Both the position numbers and the translations under genes were made by a program. Below are positions 16,724 to 26,100 of a DNA stretch of 33,149 nt, piece by piece. The first letter of the stretch is position 1. Every line of letters begins with the position of its first letter. Under the pieces are notes generated by a model. The model did not search any database, was not told the origin of the DNA, and saw only the letters and a list, made by a program, of their open reading frames with translations. Origin of the DNA: Opitutales bacterium (lineage in GTDB: Bacteria; Verrucomicrobiota; Verrucomicrobiia; Opitutales; UBA2995); contig JAJDZZ010000083.1 of assembly GCA_022824405.1 (NCBI GenBank), positions 1-33,149 on the forward strand, read 5' to 3'.

Positions 16724-18820
16724 CTAGTAGATATAATTAATCCGCAAGCCAAATCGCTGAGGCGCTCCGGGGCTTCCCGCATATATATCCCGGTTTATGA
16801 ACTGATAATAGAACTCGTCGGTTATATTATGCCCAAACAGGGTAAATGAGAAGCGTCCCATACGATATCCCAATTGAGCGCTCAACAGGTAATAGGAGGA
16901 TTGGCTGAAATTTTTGCTGTTTTGTTCGTCGTAATAGGTATCCCCGAACCCGGTATAGGTAATGCTGGAAAAAATCCCGTTGTCCAATTCCCAACGCGCT
17001 CCCGTTCTGAAGGTGTACTCGGGGATGAAGGGCACGTGATTTCCACGCACGTCCGTACCGTAGCCATCGGTGTGCCGGGTGAAAGTCACGTCGTTATAAC
17101 CCATTTGCACGTCCACGTAAAAATTGTCCAGAGGGCTGAACACCAGTTTGGCTTCCAAACCCTGGGCCGTGACCTCTTCCGCGTTGATAACGAGAAAATC
17201 GGTTGTCATCGGGATCGTTCTCTCGAACTGGTAATCGTCCGTCCGGTTGTAAAAAACCAATATGCTTCCACCCGTCTCCCCGTCTTGACCGGTAAAATCA
17301 AGGCCTATCTCATTGGCCCAGATATCGGCGGATTCAAAGCTCAGCAAATCCGGACTGCCGGCAAAGCTGCTGAATCCATGGTGTTGGTGGGCCAGGGAAG
17401 AGCGAAGGACGACGTCCATGTTTTCATTGAGGGCGAATGACGCGCCACCGCTTACCGAACCATTCAATTCCTTTCTCGATCGGTCCACATCCGGTTCGGG
17501 GGGAAATAGGGGAATCATGAAATTGTTGGAGTTTTCCGCGGTCCTGAACACACCGGCATCGAAATGGTCCACCCGAACCCCCAGGTTTAGGGATGTCTTA
17601 TCCGAAACGGCAAAGTTGGCATCGCCGTAGGCCGCCAGGTTGAGCTGCACAAGTTCAAAATCCGTTCGCTCCATTTGTATTATTCCCGGCGGTAAAAACT
17701 GACTGGGCGGAATGGCGAATTCGCGGGAGAAATCCACCTTGTACTCCGAATCGAAGTATAACAACCCGGACTTCCAGGTAATGGGGCTGCCGTCGTCGAG
17801 CGATTCCACCCAGATCTCCTGGCTGAAGGTTTCTTCCTCCCCCACAATCAAGGAAGTGGAGGCCGGAGCCGGGCTGAAGTCCAGATCGAGACTGGAAGGA
17901 TCCAGCTCCCAGCGCTGGAAGGAGGTGGTCGCAACCAGTCTTCCCCAATCGTAAAGCTTGCGGTACTGGGAATTGACCTGGCTGCGGTCGACCACGGTCT
18001 GACTATTGAAGTCCGAGGCAATTTCATAGGGATCTTCACTGAAAAGCGAACTCAGCCGGGTGGCATCGTCATCTGCGCTTTCCACAAAAAACCCGAGTCG
18101 CAACTGAACGTCTTCATTGGGCCGAAAAAATAGATTGCCTCGCGCGCTGAGGGCTTGGCGGTCATCCGCCGTGCGATCCAGAAAAGTATTGTGCAAATAC
18201 CCTTCCCGTTGAAGGTAGCCAAAACTGAAATTGTAGCCGAGGCCTTCGTTTATCGGCCCGTCGATAGCTCCCTTCACGGTCAGAGCGTCATAGGACCCGG
18301 AATCGATTTGAAAATGAGTGAAATGTTTCTGAGTGGGTTCGCGCGAACGGATCTCGATGACTCCCGCAGGCGCATTGCGCCCGTACCGCGTCATCTGGGG
18401 ACCGGAATGCACCGTCAGATTGGCGATACTCAACAGGTCGCTCGGATAGGTAGATACCGAACTGGCCGGAATGTCATCGATATAAAGAGCAACCGCCGGT
18501 GAACTGAAAAACATGGTATTGGCGCTTCCCCGCATGGATATGATGTCGCCAAAACCCCGCGTGTCGGAGTTGCTGGAATACAGGTTCGGGGCCAACCCGG
18601 ATAGGTCCTGCAACTGGGTGGCGCCATAAATGGCCAGCAGGTTTTCCTCTATCACCGACCTGGAAAGGTCGATTTTCAGGTCGGTTGCTTGATAATCGCC
18701 CTGAATTTCAAAGGTGTCCAAGTCGACCGTTTCCAAATCCTCCTGGCCGGAAAGCACGATGCCCGTCGACCCAAAAACCAGAAAAAAGACAATGCAGGGA
18801 AGGATTTTGGTTATTTGCAT
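16724..18820 (-). CDS. TonB-dependent outer-membrane receptor
   Basis: This 698-residue protein has a signal peptide (about 1-24). A putative TonB box lies around T-V-D-L-D-T-F-E-I-Q-G, and a plug domain (about 55-165) contains M-R-G-S, Y-I-D-D-I-P and Y-G-R-N-A-P-A-G-V-I-E-I. A 22-strand-type barrel follows and ends in the aromatic-final strand P-Q-R-F-G-L-R-I-N-Y-I-Y. It should import a scarce or bulky ligand across the outer membrane using the proton motive force; the ligand is unknown. It heads the long minus-strand run and is divergent from the propeller gene at 18919, with a 98-bp shared upstream region. Confidence 0.92.
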   Translation of the reverse strand: MQITKILPCIVFFLVFGSTGIVLSGQEDLETVDLDTFEIQGDYQATDLKIDLSRSVIEENLLAIYGATQLQDLSGLAPNLYSSNSDTRGFGDIISMRGSANTMFFSSPAVALYIDDIPASSVSTYPSDLLSIANLTVHSGPQMTRYGRNAPAGVIEIRSREPTQKHFTHFQIDSGSYDALTVKGAIDGPINEGLGYNFSFGYLQREGYLHNTFLDRTADDRQALSARGNLFFRPNEDVQLRLGFFVESADDDATRLSSLFSEDPYEIASDFNSQTVVDRSQVNSQYRKLYDWGRLVATTSFQRWELDPSSLDLDFSPAPASTSLIVGEEETFSQEIWVESLDDGSPITWKSGLLYFDSEYKVDFSREFAIPPSQFLPPGIIQMERTDFELVQLNLAAYGDANFAVSDKTSLNLGVRVDHFDAGVFRTAENSNNFMIPLFPPEPDVDRSRKELNGSVSGGASFALNENMDVVLRSSLAHQHHGFSSFAGSPDLLSFESADIWANEIGLDFTGQDGETGGSILVFYNRTDDYQFERTIPMTTDFLVINAEEVTAQGLEAKLVFSPLDNFYVDVQMGYNDVTFTRHTDGYGTDVRGNHVPFIPEYTFRTGARWELDNGIFSSITYTGFGDTYYDEQNSKNFSQSSYYLLSAQLGYRMGRFSFTLFGHNITDEFYYQFINRDIYAGSPGAPQRFGLRINYIY

Positions 18821-18918
18821 AAAAAAAGATGGTTAGAAAAGGATCTCCATGCAATCCAAGGTTGAAAATCTGTCAATCAGACAATTTCCTGAATCGAAAC
18901 AAGAATTCGGTAACTATC

Positions 18919-20193
18919 ATGCGCCATAACCATATCATCCTCATAATCTGTCTGGCATCTCCTTCCCTCTTCGCCAACTGGACCAATTGGAGGGGCCCCA
19001 ACTTCAATCTTTCCACCGAGGATCAGGCTTTCCCCAGCCGGTTTTCGGATTCCGAGAACGTGGTTTGGTCCGTCCCCGTTCCCGGTGAAGGCACGTCCAC
19101 ACCCGCCATCTGGGGAAATTCCATATACCTGACCTGTTTTTATGACGGTCTCGACTTGGCCATTGCTTTGGATAACCGGGGCCAAAAACTATGGGAAACG
19201 GAAATCGGAACGGGGGTTGAAGGCAGCCACCGCGCCGGTACCGGAGCCAATTCCAGCCCGGTAGTCGACGACAGTGGCGTTTATGTTTACTTCAAGTCCG
19301 GAAATCTGGCCAAACTTTCTCACAGCGGTGAGCAAATATGGAAAACCAATCTGAAAAAGGAGTACAGCATCGACGGCCACTGGTGGGATGAGGGAACCTC
19401 CCCCGTGCTGGTAGACGATTTTCTCATTGTCGCCGTGATGCAGCAAAACCAACGCAGGGATGGAAAAAAGGCCAATGCCTACGTCGTGGCCTTCGATAAG
19501 ACCTCGGGGAAGGAAGCTTGGATGGCTGACCGCAACCTCAACGCGCCGGTCGAATCCAACGATTCCTATTCCACTCCCCTGGTGGCAACCGTCGACGGGG
19601 AAAAACAACTGGTAATCTGGGGGGCCGACCAATTGACCGGACACTCCTTGAAAAACGGAAAAATTATCTGGAGGTGCAAGGACTTCAACCCAAGCGAGAA
19701 CAAGAATTGGAGGACCATCGCTTCCCATGCCATAGCGGACAATGTGGCCATCGTCCCTTACGGCCGCGGCGCTGTGGTGGCCGGCATTCAAATGGGGGGC
19801 GAGGGGGACATCACCAAACAATCCAGGCTTTGGGAGATCGAACGGATCGGATCCGACGTGCCGACTCCGGCCATCTACCGCGACACCGCCATCGTATTGA
19901 CCGATCGCGGCATGCTGACCGCTGTGGAAGTAAAATCGGGCGAAATCAAATGGCAGAGCAATCTTCCGAGGAAGCCCACCCGCTTCTACGCCTCCCCCAT
20001 TGTAGCGGGCGACCGGCTTATTTGCAGCCGGGAAGACGGTACGGTTTTCGTCTGCCGATTGAGCGACGACGGCATGGAAATCCTGGCCGAAAACAGTTTG
20101 CCGGGTAGCGCCATCGCCTCTCCCGTTGCTCACGACGACCGGCTTTACATTCGCACCGCAAACCGGTTGTACTGCATCGGCCGGCAAAGTTGA
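18919..20193 (+). CDS. secreted PQQ-like beta-propeller protein, divergent from the TonB receptor
   Basis: This protein of 424 residues has a signal peptide (about 1-18, ending S-L-F-A) and the entry motif N-W-T-N-W-R-G-P-N-F-N. Blades include A-L-D-N-R-G-Q-K-L-W, F-D-K-T-S-G-K-E-A-W and V-E-V-K-S-G-E-I-K-W. The ATG at 18919 is chosen because it begins the signal peptide; the frame upstream is not signal-like. It is the fifth propeller of the window and the only one of them on the plus strand. It likely works with the TonB receptor region rather than with the sterol genes, which begin 85 bp downstream on the same strand; read-through is possible. Confidence 0.87.
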   Translation: MRHNHIILIICLASPSLFANWTNWRGPNFNLSTEDQAFPSRFSDSENVVWSVPVPGEGTSTPAIWGNSIYLTCFYDGLDLAIALDNRGQKLWETEIGTGVEGSHRAGTGANSSPVVDDSGVYVYFKSGNLAKLSHSGEQIWKTNLKKEYSIDGHWWDEGTSPVLVDDFLIVAVMQQNQRRDGKKANAYVVAFDKTSGKEAWMADRNLNAPVESNDSYSTPLVATVDGEKQLVIWGADQLTGHSLKNGKIIWRCKDFNPSENKNWRTIASHAIADNVAIVPYGRGAVVAGIQMGGEGDITKQSRLWEIERIGSDVPTPAIYRDTAIVLTDRGMLTAVEVKSGEIKWQSNLPRKPTRFYASPIVAGDRLICSREDGTVFVCRLSDDGMEILAENSLPGSAIASPVAHDDRLYIRTANRLYCIGRQS

Positions 20194-20278
20194 CGGAACC
20201 GATTCAAAACTCAGCGGAAGGTTTGTCCCGTGGACATACCGTAATTCCCAATTATAAACGGACCCACTCAGGGACGAG

Positions 20279-21349
20279 ATGCCCTTACCATCAGACACCC
20301 CCTCCGGCTTATCCGCACCGCCCGTTTTCGTCACCGGCTCGGCTGGGCATGTAGGCGCCAATCTCGTGCGTCGACTGCTCAGCAACGGTACTCCGGTCCG
20401 GGTGTTGCTGAGAAATGAGGACAATAATAAAGCATTGGAAGGCCTCGAAGTTGAACGCTCCTATGGTGACATTCGCGATTTGGATGCCACCAGGCGCGCG
20501 CTCTCAGGCTGTCGAGGGGTATATCACTGCGCCGCCATGGTTTCGACCATTGAAGGCAACCGCGCCCATCGCCGGAAATTGTTCGAATGCAATGTTCTGG
20601 GTACCCGCAACGTGCTTCGAGCAGCCCGGGAGGCCGAGGCTGGCCGAGTGGTTGTAACGGGCTCTTTCAGCGCGGTAGGTTACAATTTGGATGATCCATC
20701 CGCTCCTAGCGACGAAACCATGCAGTTTTATCCCATGGAACGCACCATGCCCTACGAGCGCAGCAAGTCCCTCGTCGAGCACGAGTGTTGGCGCGCAGCC
20801 GCCGCCGGGCAGGATGTGGTGGTCGCAACTTGTTGTGCCGTGGTGGGAGGCGCTGATTTCTTTCCATCGCGATTGGGAAGGACCTTGTGCGACTATGCCA
20901 ATCGAAAACTCCATGCTTACGTAGATGGCGGTTTCGAGTTTGTCTGCGCGCGGGACATCGTAGAAGGACATCTCTTGTGCATGCGCCGTGGCCGCTCGGG
21001 CCAAAAGTATATTTTCAGCAGCGGGTACAAAACCATATCCGAGATTCTGAACCTGTTCGCGGAGGTCTCGGGCCTCCCCCGGCCGCGGCGGCGGATACCG
21101 GTCCGCCTGATGCTCCTCTTTTCCGAAGTGGCCAGCTTTTATCTGAGCCGGTTTCACCCCAGCTTTCCCCAGCGCTTCACCCCTGGCGCCATCCGCCTGT
21201 TACAAAAGCGCCGTCACGCCGACATCGGCAAAGCGAAACGTGAACTCGGGTATCGGCCCACCCCTATTCGAAACGCGGTTCAGGAGGCCTATGCCTTTCA
21301 CTACCAGCGCAATGCCATCACCAATCCCCAGGCTAAACGCCCCAACTAA
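20279..21349 (+). CDS. sdmB: SdmB-like NAD(P)-dependent 3beta-hydroxysteroid dehydrogenase/SDR
   Basis: This extended SDR of 356 residues has the Rossmann motif V-T-G-S-A-G-H-V-G (18-26), the acidic strand end G-D-I-R-D, H-C-A-A-M-V-S (83-89) and the catalytic Y-E-R-S-K (Y159, K163). The substrate half is of the 3beta-HSD/dihydroflavonol-reductase type. In bacterial sterol C-4 demethylation an SDR of this class (SdmB) acts after a Rieske oxygenase (SdmA), oxidising the 3-hydroxyl and allowing loss of the oxidised C-4 methyl. An SdmA-like gene is in the same locus (28987-30084), which favours this reading over the related HpnA-type epimerases. An AGGGA lies shortly before the ATG. First gene of the plus-strand sterol operon. 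Confidence 0.78.
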   Translation: MPLPSDTPSGLSAPPVFVTGSAGHVGANLVRRLLSNGTPVRVLLRNEDNNKALEGLEVERSYGDIRDLDATRRALSGCRGVYHCAAMVSTIEGNRAHRRKLFECNVLGTRNVLRAAREAEAGRVVVTGSFSAVGYNLDDPSAPSDETMQFYPMERTMPYERSKSLVEHECWRAAAAGQDVVVATCCAVVGGADFFPSRLGRTLCDYANRKLHAYVDGGFEFVCARDIVEGHLLCMRRGRSGQKYIFSSGYKTISEILNLFAEVSGLPRPRRRIPVRLMLLFSEVASFYLSRFHPSFPQRFTPGAIRLLQKRRHADIGKAKRELGYRPTPIRNAVQEAYAFHYQRNAITNPQAKRPN

Positions 21350-21462
21350 AATGGCACGGAATGGTCTTATTCCTGATTTCTAATAATCTCTGGACAAAAT
21401 AAACCCTTAAGGAAATAACCGGAAGCTAATTTATGGGTCCTTTCTATCCTTAAGCGTCTCAC

Positions 21463-22485
21463 ATGCCCTCAAAACGATCGAATTCCAGTTACCTTGCAGA
21501 CCTCACCCCGGATGAAATAAAATCCGTGGTCGATCAATATACCGGGCTCCACGAGGCCGGGTCGGACCGCAAAAAGGAGCGTTATGAGTCGCTGGTCAAT
21601 CACTACTACGACTTGGTGACCGACTTCTACGAGTTTGGATGGGGTTCGTCCTTTCACTTTGCTCCCCGGCGGCGAGGTGAGAGCTTCAAGGCCTCACAGC
21701 TCAGGCACCAGCTATTTCTCGCCGAACGGCTTTCCTTGCAACCGGGAATGCAAGTGCTCGACGTGGGGTGCGGGGTTGGGGGTCCGATGGCCGCTCTGGC
21801 CAGCCATTCCGGGGCCAACTTTGTCGGCATTAACAATAACGCCTACCAGATCGAGCGCGCCAATAAGCACACCCGGAATGTCAAGTCCTTGTGCCGGTTT
21901 ATCCATGGCGACTACATGCGCATTCCCGAGGAAGACGACCGCTACGATGCCGCCTTCGCCATCGAGTCCATGCCCCACGCGCCGGACAAGGCCGCAGCCT
22001 TCCTGGAGGTCTTCCGCGTTCTGCGTCCGGGCGCTTGTTTCGCCGCCTACGATTGGTGTCTCACCGATATTTTCGATCCGGAAAATGCGGATCACCAACG
22101 GATCAGGAACGATATTATAGTGGGAGATGCCCTACCGGATATTGCCCTCACTGGGGAGGTTTGCCATGCATTGCGCACGGCCGGATTCGAGATCCTGGAA
22201 GCCCGCGATCTCGCCCCCGAGTCGCATCCTGAAACGCCATGGTACCGTGCCTTGCAGGGTCGCGACTTCACCCTCAAAAGTATTCCGCGCACACCTTTGG
22301 GGCGCGCCATGACCAATTTGGTGTTGAGAGCAGGGGAGAGGCTCCGGATGGTTCCCCAAGGCACCAGGGCGGTCAGCACGATATTGAATACAGGAGCGGA
22401 TGCGCTGGTCGAAGGTGGCGAGTCCGGGGTTTTTACTCCCATGTTCTTCTTTCTTGCCCGTAAACCTCTGTCCTCGGGAGACTGA
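21463..22485 (+). CDS. sterol C-24 methyltransferase (Erg6/SMT type)
   Basis: This protein of 340 residues carries the diagnostic SMT regions: Y-Y-D-L-V-T-D-F-Y-E-F-G-W-G-S-S-F-H-F (48-66), the SAM site L-D-V-G-C-G-V-G-G-P (99-108), A-I-E-S-M-P-H-A-P (167-175), and G-D-A-L-P-D-I (221-227). A C-terminal SMT domain follows (about 270-335). The first region matches the sterol-binding YEYGW segment of yeast Erg6 almost residue for residue and separates it from generic methyltransferases. It transfers a methyl from SAM to C-24 of a delta24 sterol. It follows sdmB by 113 bp; its stop is directly followed by the next ATG with no gap. Bacterial SMTs are rare. Confidence 0.92.
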   Translation: MPSKRSNSSYLADLTPDEIKSVVDQYTGLHEAGSDRKKERYESLVNHYYDLVTDFYEFGWGSSFHFAPRRRGESFKASQLRHQLFLAERLSLQPGMQVLDVGCGVGGPMAALASHSGANFVGINNNAYQIERANKHTRNVKSLCRFIHGDYMRIPEEDDRYDAAFAIESMPHAPDKAAAFLEVFRVLRPGACFAAYDWCLTDIFDPENADHQRIRNDIIVGDALPDIALTGEVCHALRTAGFEILEARDLAPESHPETPWYRALQGRDFTLKSIPRTPLGRAMTNLVLRAGERLRMVPQGTRAVSTILNTGADALVEGGESGVFTPMFFFLARKPLSSGD

Positions 22486-23064
22486 ATGAAATACGTTTTC
22501 GATCCCGAGGTCCTGCGCGATGTCGCCCGTTCACATCTCGATATGCCGCTGGAGAAGATGCTTCCCTCCATCACTCAAGACTTGGCCCAACGGTATCCCG
22601 GCCTGATCGAGACCAAACCCGAGTGGTTTCTATCCAACGCCGGCGGCACCATGGGGCAACTCACCATTCTCTATGCCTCGCTTCGGGAGTACGTCATCTT
22701 TTTCGGAAGCCCCATTGGCAGTGGTGGACACACCGGTCGTTATCACTTTGCCGAAGATTTCCATGTTCTTCTGGATGGGGAAATGTGGTACTTTGGCGAA
22801 GGGGACCTTCAACGGGAGGTCTACCGCCCTGGGGCCTTCGTGTATTTGCCCAAAGGTCAAGCAATGGGCTTTCGCATCGTCGAACGTGCCTGGATTCTCG
22901 AATACGCCCGCGGAGCCATACCGACCATGCTGCCCTTCGGTCTGGCCGATACCCTGTTCAGCACCCTAGATTTCATCACCTTTTACCGCACCTTTAGGAT
23001 TTATATCAGGCACGTCTTGCGTTCCGCGCGAAGGCGATCTCGCACCATCCGGGCAAGTCGTTGA
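22486..23064 (+). CDS. ERG2/sigma-1 receptor-family sterol C-8 isomerase
   Basis: This 192-residue protein matches the ERG2/sigma-1 family along its whole length. It begins Y-V-F-D-P-E-V-L; N-A-G-G-T-M-G (51-57), the cupin-like core with G-S-P-I-G-S-G-G-H-T-G-R-Y (74-86), E-V-Y-R-P-G (111-116), L-E-Y-A-R-G-A-I-P (138-146) and L-A-D-T-L-F-S-T-L-D-F (153-163) follow. E139 lies where sigma-1 E172 and the yeast acid sit. The N-terminal membrane anchor of the eukaryotic proteins is missing, while the C-terminal amphipathic helices remain. It should move the double bond from delta8 to delta7. The ATG directly abuts the SMT stop, so the two are tightly coupled. Confidence 0.9.
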   Translation: MKYVFDPEVLRDVARSHLDMPLEKMLPSITQDLAQRYPGLIETKPEWFLSNAGGTMGQLTILYASLREYVIFFGSPIGSGGHTGRYHFAEDFHVLLDGEMWYFGEGDLQREVYRPGAFVYLPKGQAMGFRIVERAWILEYARGAIPTMLPFGLADTLFSTLDFITFYRTFRIYIRHVLRSARRRSRTIRASR

Positions 23065-23107
23065 CTCGCTTTCGCTCGGTTAGTGAGAAATGCGGGTTAA
23101 CTTGTCC

Positions 23108-26100
23108 TCATGTTGAAAGTTTGACCTCTCTCCGCCTTGGGCGCCTCGCCCGCTGTCGCTGCTCGTATAGACCGAGCGCGCGTAGGGGAAAATACTGCCG
23201 ATACAGGGTGTAGTCCAACAGCGCCGTGCGGAAGAAGACCCCGGCCATGTCTTGCCTGGGCCATCCCCCCTCCGCATCCTGAGTGTCGACCAAAAATCGC
23301 ACCCCCTGGGAAATTGCCGTCCAGCTCGAATTTCTCGCCTCGAGGAGAGCAATCAATGCCCAAGCCGTTTGGATGACTTGGCTTTTCTCATGCGAAATGT
23401 ATCGGCCGGTCAAGCAACCGCTGTGGTGCTCACCCCATCCGCCGTCTTCTCGTTGGCGGTCCAACAACCACTGACAGGCCAAACGAACCGCCGGATCGCC
23501 GGGACGAACTCCACCAGCAAGCAGACCTCTGATTCCGAAAAAAGTGCCATAGATGAACTGAACGCCCCATGCGCCGCGCCACGACCCATCGCTGGCCTGG
23601 GTCCGGCGCAGCCAGTCATCCCCACGTGAGATGGCTCTCCTCACTTCCCCATTCACGATTTGGGGAAAGCGCTCCTCGCAAGCGGCCAGCGCGGCGAGGC
23701 AGGACGCGGTGCACTCGACGTGGGAATGCTCCGTCATCGAGTCGCCAAACATCTCGGCCGGATTCAGCCACTCCAGTCCAACCACGGAGCGTTGCGCTTC
23801 ATAGGTGCCAAACCCGCCATCGCGGTTCTGCCCCCTCAACATGAAACGAACCGCGTCGGACAGCATGGTGGTGCTCGTGGCCTCCCCCTCAGCCGCAATT
23901 ATCCCGAGAACCGCTTCCGCCGTGCAGTCTGTCACCGGCCATCCATGCCAGTCCCCGGCAAAACACCAGCCGCCTTTGGGATCGATCCGATAAGCCTCGC
24001 GAAATCCTTCGAAGCTGGTAGCGATTTGTTGTCTGCGCAGGAAGTCAGCTCCCCCTCGAAGAGCCTTTCGAACCCCGTCGATCTGGGGCGCCGTGGCCAG
24101 CGCTTGCAGGGAGAATCCGGTATCCCAGGAGGCGCTTCTCGCTCCGGTGACCCTGGCTCCACACTCCTCGTCCTCCCAGAACCAGCCTTCCAGTTGCGCC
24201 AACGCCTTTTGGCAGTCGGGGTCGTTTTTATCATCCAACCATAAGGCAAGGATGTTGAGGAGACCGCTGACCGGAGAAATGCTCGTATGGTCCGTGGTTT
24301 GCAACTCCCACTTGATGCGCCGGATTAATACTTCCATACATCGGGCACGCATGCCCTTGCCGTGGAAACGTTCGAATAACCGCGCCAACCCGTAACCGAT
24401 CCGTAGCCATGCGCTGGGCCGGGCGTAGAGGTCGCCGTCTCGCAAGTGATTGCGCGCAGCGGAAAAATCGACCTTGCCATACCCCTGTGGAAACAACTCC
24501 TCCCGTAGCGACGCGATCAAGGGCGTGACAGGCGTCTGGAACCGATGCGGGTAAACCGCCGCCATCGCCATGTAGATGAGCCGGGTATGGCAGTACCAAT
24601 TGGAAGGATGTAACGGGATCCAGCGAGGCAGGATCCACAACTCCGGCAGAATGGCGTTCACCCCGCGCCAGTCGTAGAGATTGAGAAGCGCCAGCCAGAA
24701 CTTTCCCCAACTCGGGATTTGGAGAACCTTCTCTTTTTGCAGGAATCGCAGGGCTGGATCGAGGAGCGGATCATCCCGCTCCAGACCCAGTAATCTCGCA
24801 GCCACGTATACCAGGGTCGTGACAAACAGATGGGGTGGCGAATGGTCGTGCATACCCCACGAGCCTCCTTCCAGCCGGGTTCTTTCGAAGGAACGCAGAA
24901 CGCGCCGCCGCCGTCCCGGTTCGAGGGGCCTTTCCATCATGTGATGCAACAGCACGTATTGCGCGGTCAGCATGGGACACCAAACCATCTCACCTTCCCA
25001 TGCGCCATTCTCGTCCTGGAGACTTGACAGGCGCTGACACGCCCTCCTCAACGCCGAATCGGCATCGAGCGAGTTGACCGCCCTTGGGCGTATGCTCTGT
25101 TGGTCGTTTTTGCCGGAGGGCATTGAAATGAGAAATGTGCGGTCCCAGTATTTCCTGACTCGCTCGTCCTTTTTCAGGCCCGCGTTTCTTCGCTTGTGCA
25201 GTTGCTGAACGCCCCGCACCAGCCACCAAAGGCGAACGGAGAGGGCATGGACGATGTCGCGGGTTCGACGCCATGCCAGCTTGTTCCAGGATAGGGGAAT
25301 CTCCCCTGCCACGGTCTGGATCACCGTCGCGGAAAACTCGCGCCCCAGATAGGCTTGCGAGGTATTTTGACAAGCCAGTAAACGCATGGTCCGGTCGCGC
25401 ACGGCGGATTTTGCCCGCCAGCGCCGGTAAACCGCCTGTCTGATCGCCACCACCTCGGCTCGATGATCGGCAAAGACATCGTAGAGCCCCAAGGCGAGCA
25501 ACTCGGGCACCCGGACTGCCTGAATCCGTTTGTTGGTAAAGTCGCGAAAATCCCCGACTTCGGCCAGGGTAAGCGCATCACCGAAACCGAGGGTCATTCC
25601 CACCGCCGTCATGGGATGGTAGTGCCCGGCCGCGTCCCCGATAAGCACTCGATGCGGATTGCCGTAACTGGCCCGCAACCTCGTCCCGTTGGACGCTACA
25701 TGGAAATTCCTGGCCCGCAGCGCCGCGACGAAGGCAGGCCTGAGGGTTTCCGGTAATAATCTGGAATACGAGTCCGATACGAAGGCAATCCAGTCCCGGC
25801 GTGTCCAGCAGTGCATGGGGATGTCGACCAGTAACCGGACGCTGTCTGTTCCCAGGCGGTATATGAGGATTGGACCGGGGCCACCGCACAACACGTGCCC
25901 ATAACCTTCCAGCGGTAGCTTCACCCTCTCCAGTTTAATCCCCATCATTCGGGAGCAGGTTACCGGGCTCGTCGATAATCCCAACGAGCGCCGCACCACT
26001 GAGGCCCGGCCGTCGGCGCCGACGATCCGCGCCGCCGTCAAGGATTCATCAACCCCGTTACGGGTAAAGGTGAGCCGCTCGTCCTCGACCTCCCTTACCC

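Noticed and set aside
7556-20193. PQQ-dependent alcohol dehydrogenases
   Set aside because: The propellers lack the quinoprotein dehydrogenase signatures such as the vicinal cysteine pair and cytochrome c domain; they are BamB-like repeats.
19189-20424. A 411-residue minus-strand open frame
   Set aside because: It lies antisense to the propeller gene at 18919 and the start of sdmB and has no recognisable motif.
23065-23107. Bidirectional terminator between the converging sterol operons
   Set aside because: Only a 6-bp stem with a G-U pair can be drawn and there is no T-run, so it is not supported.
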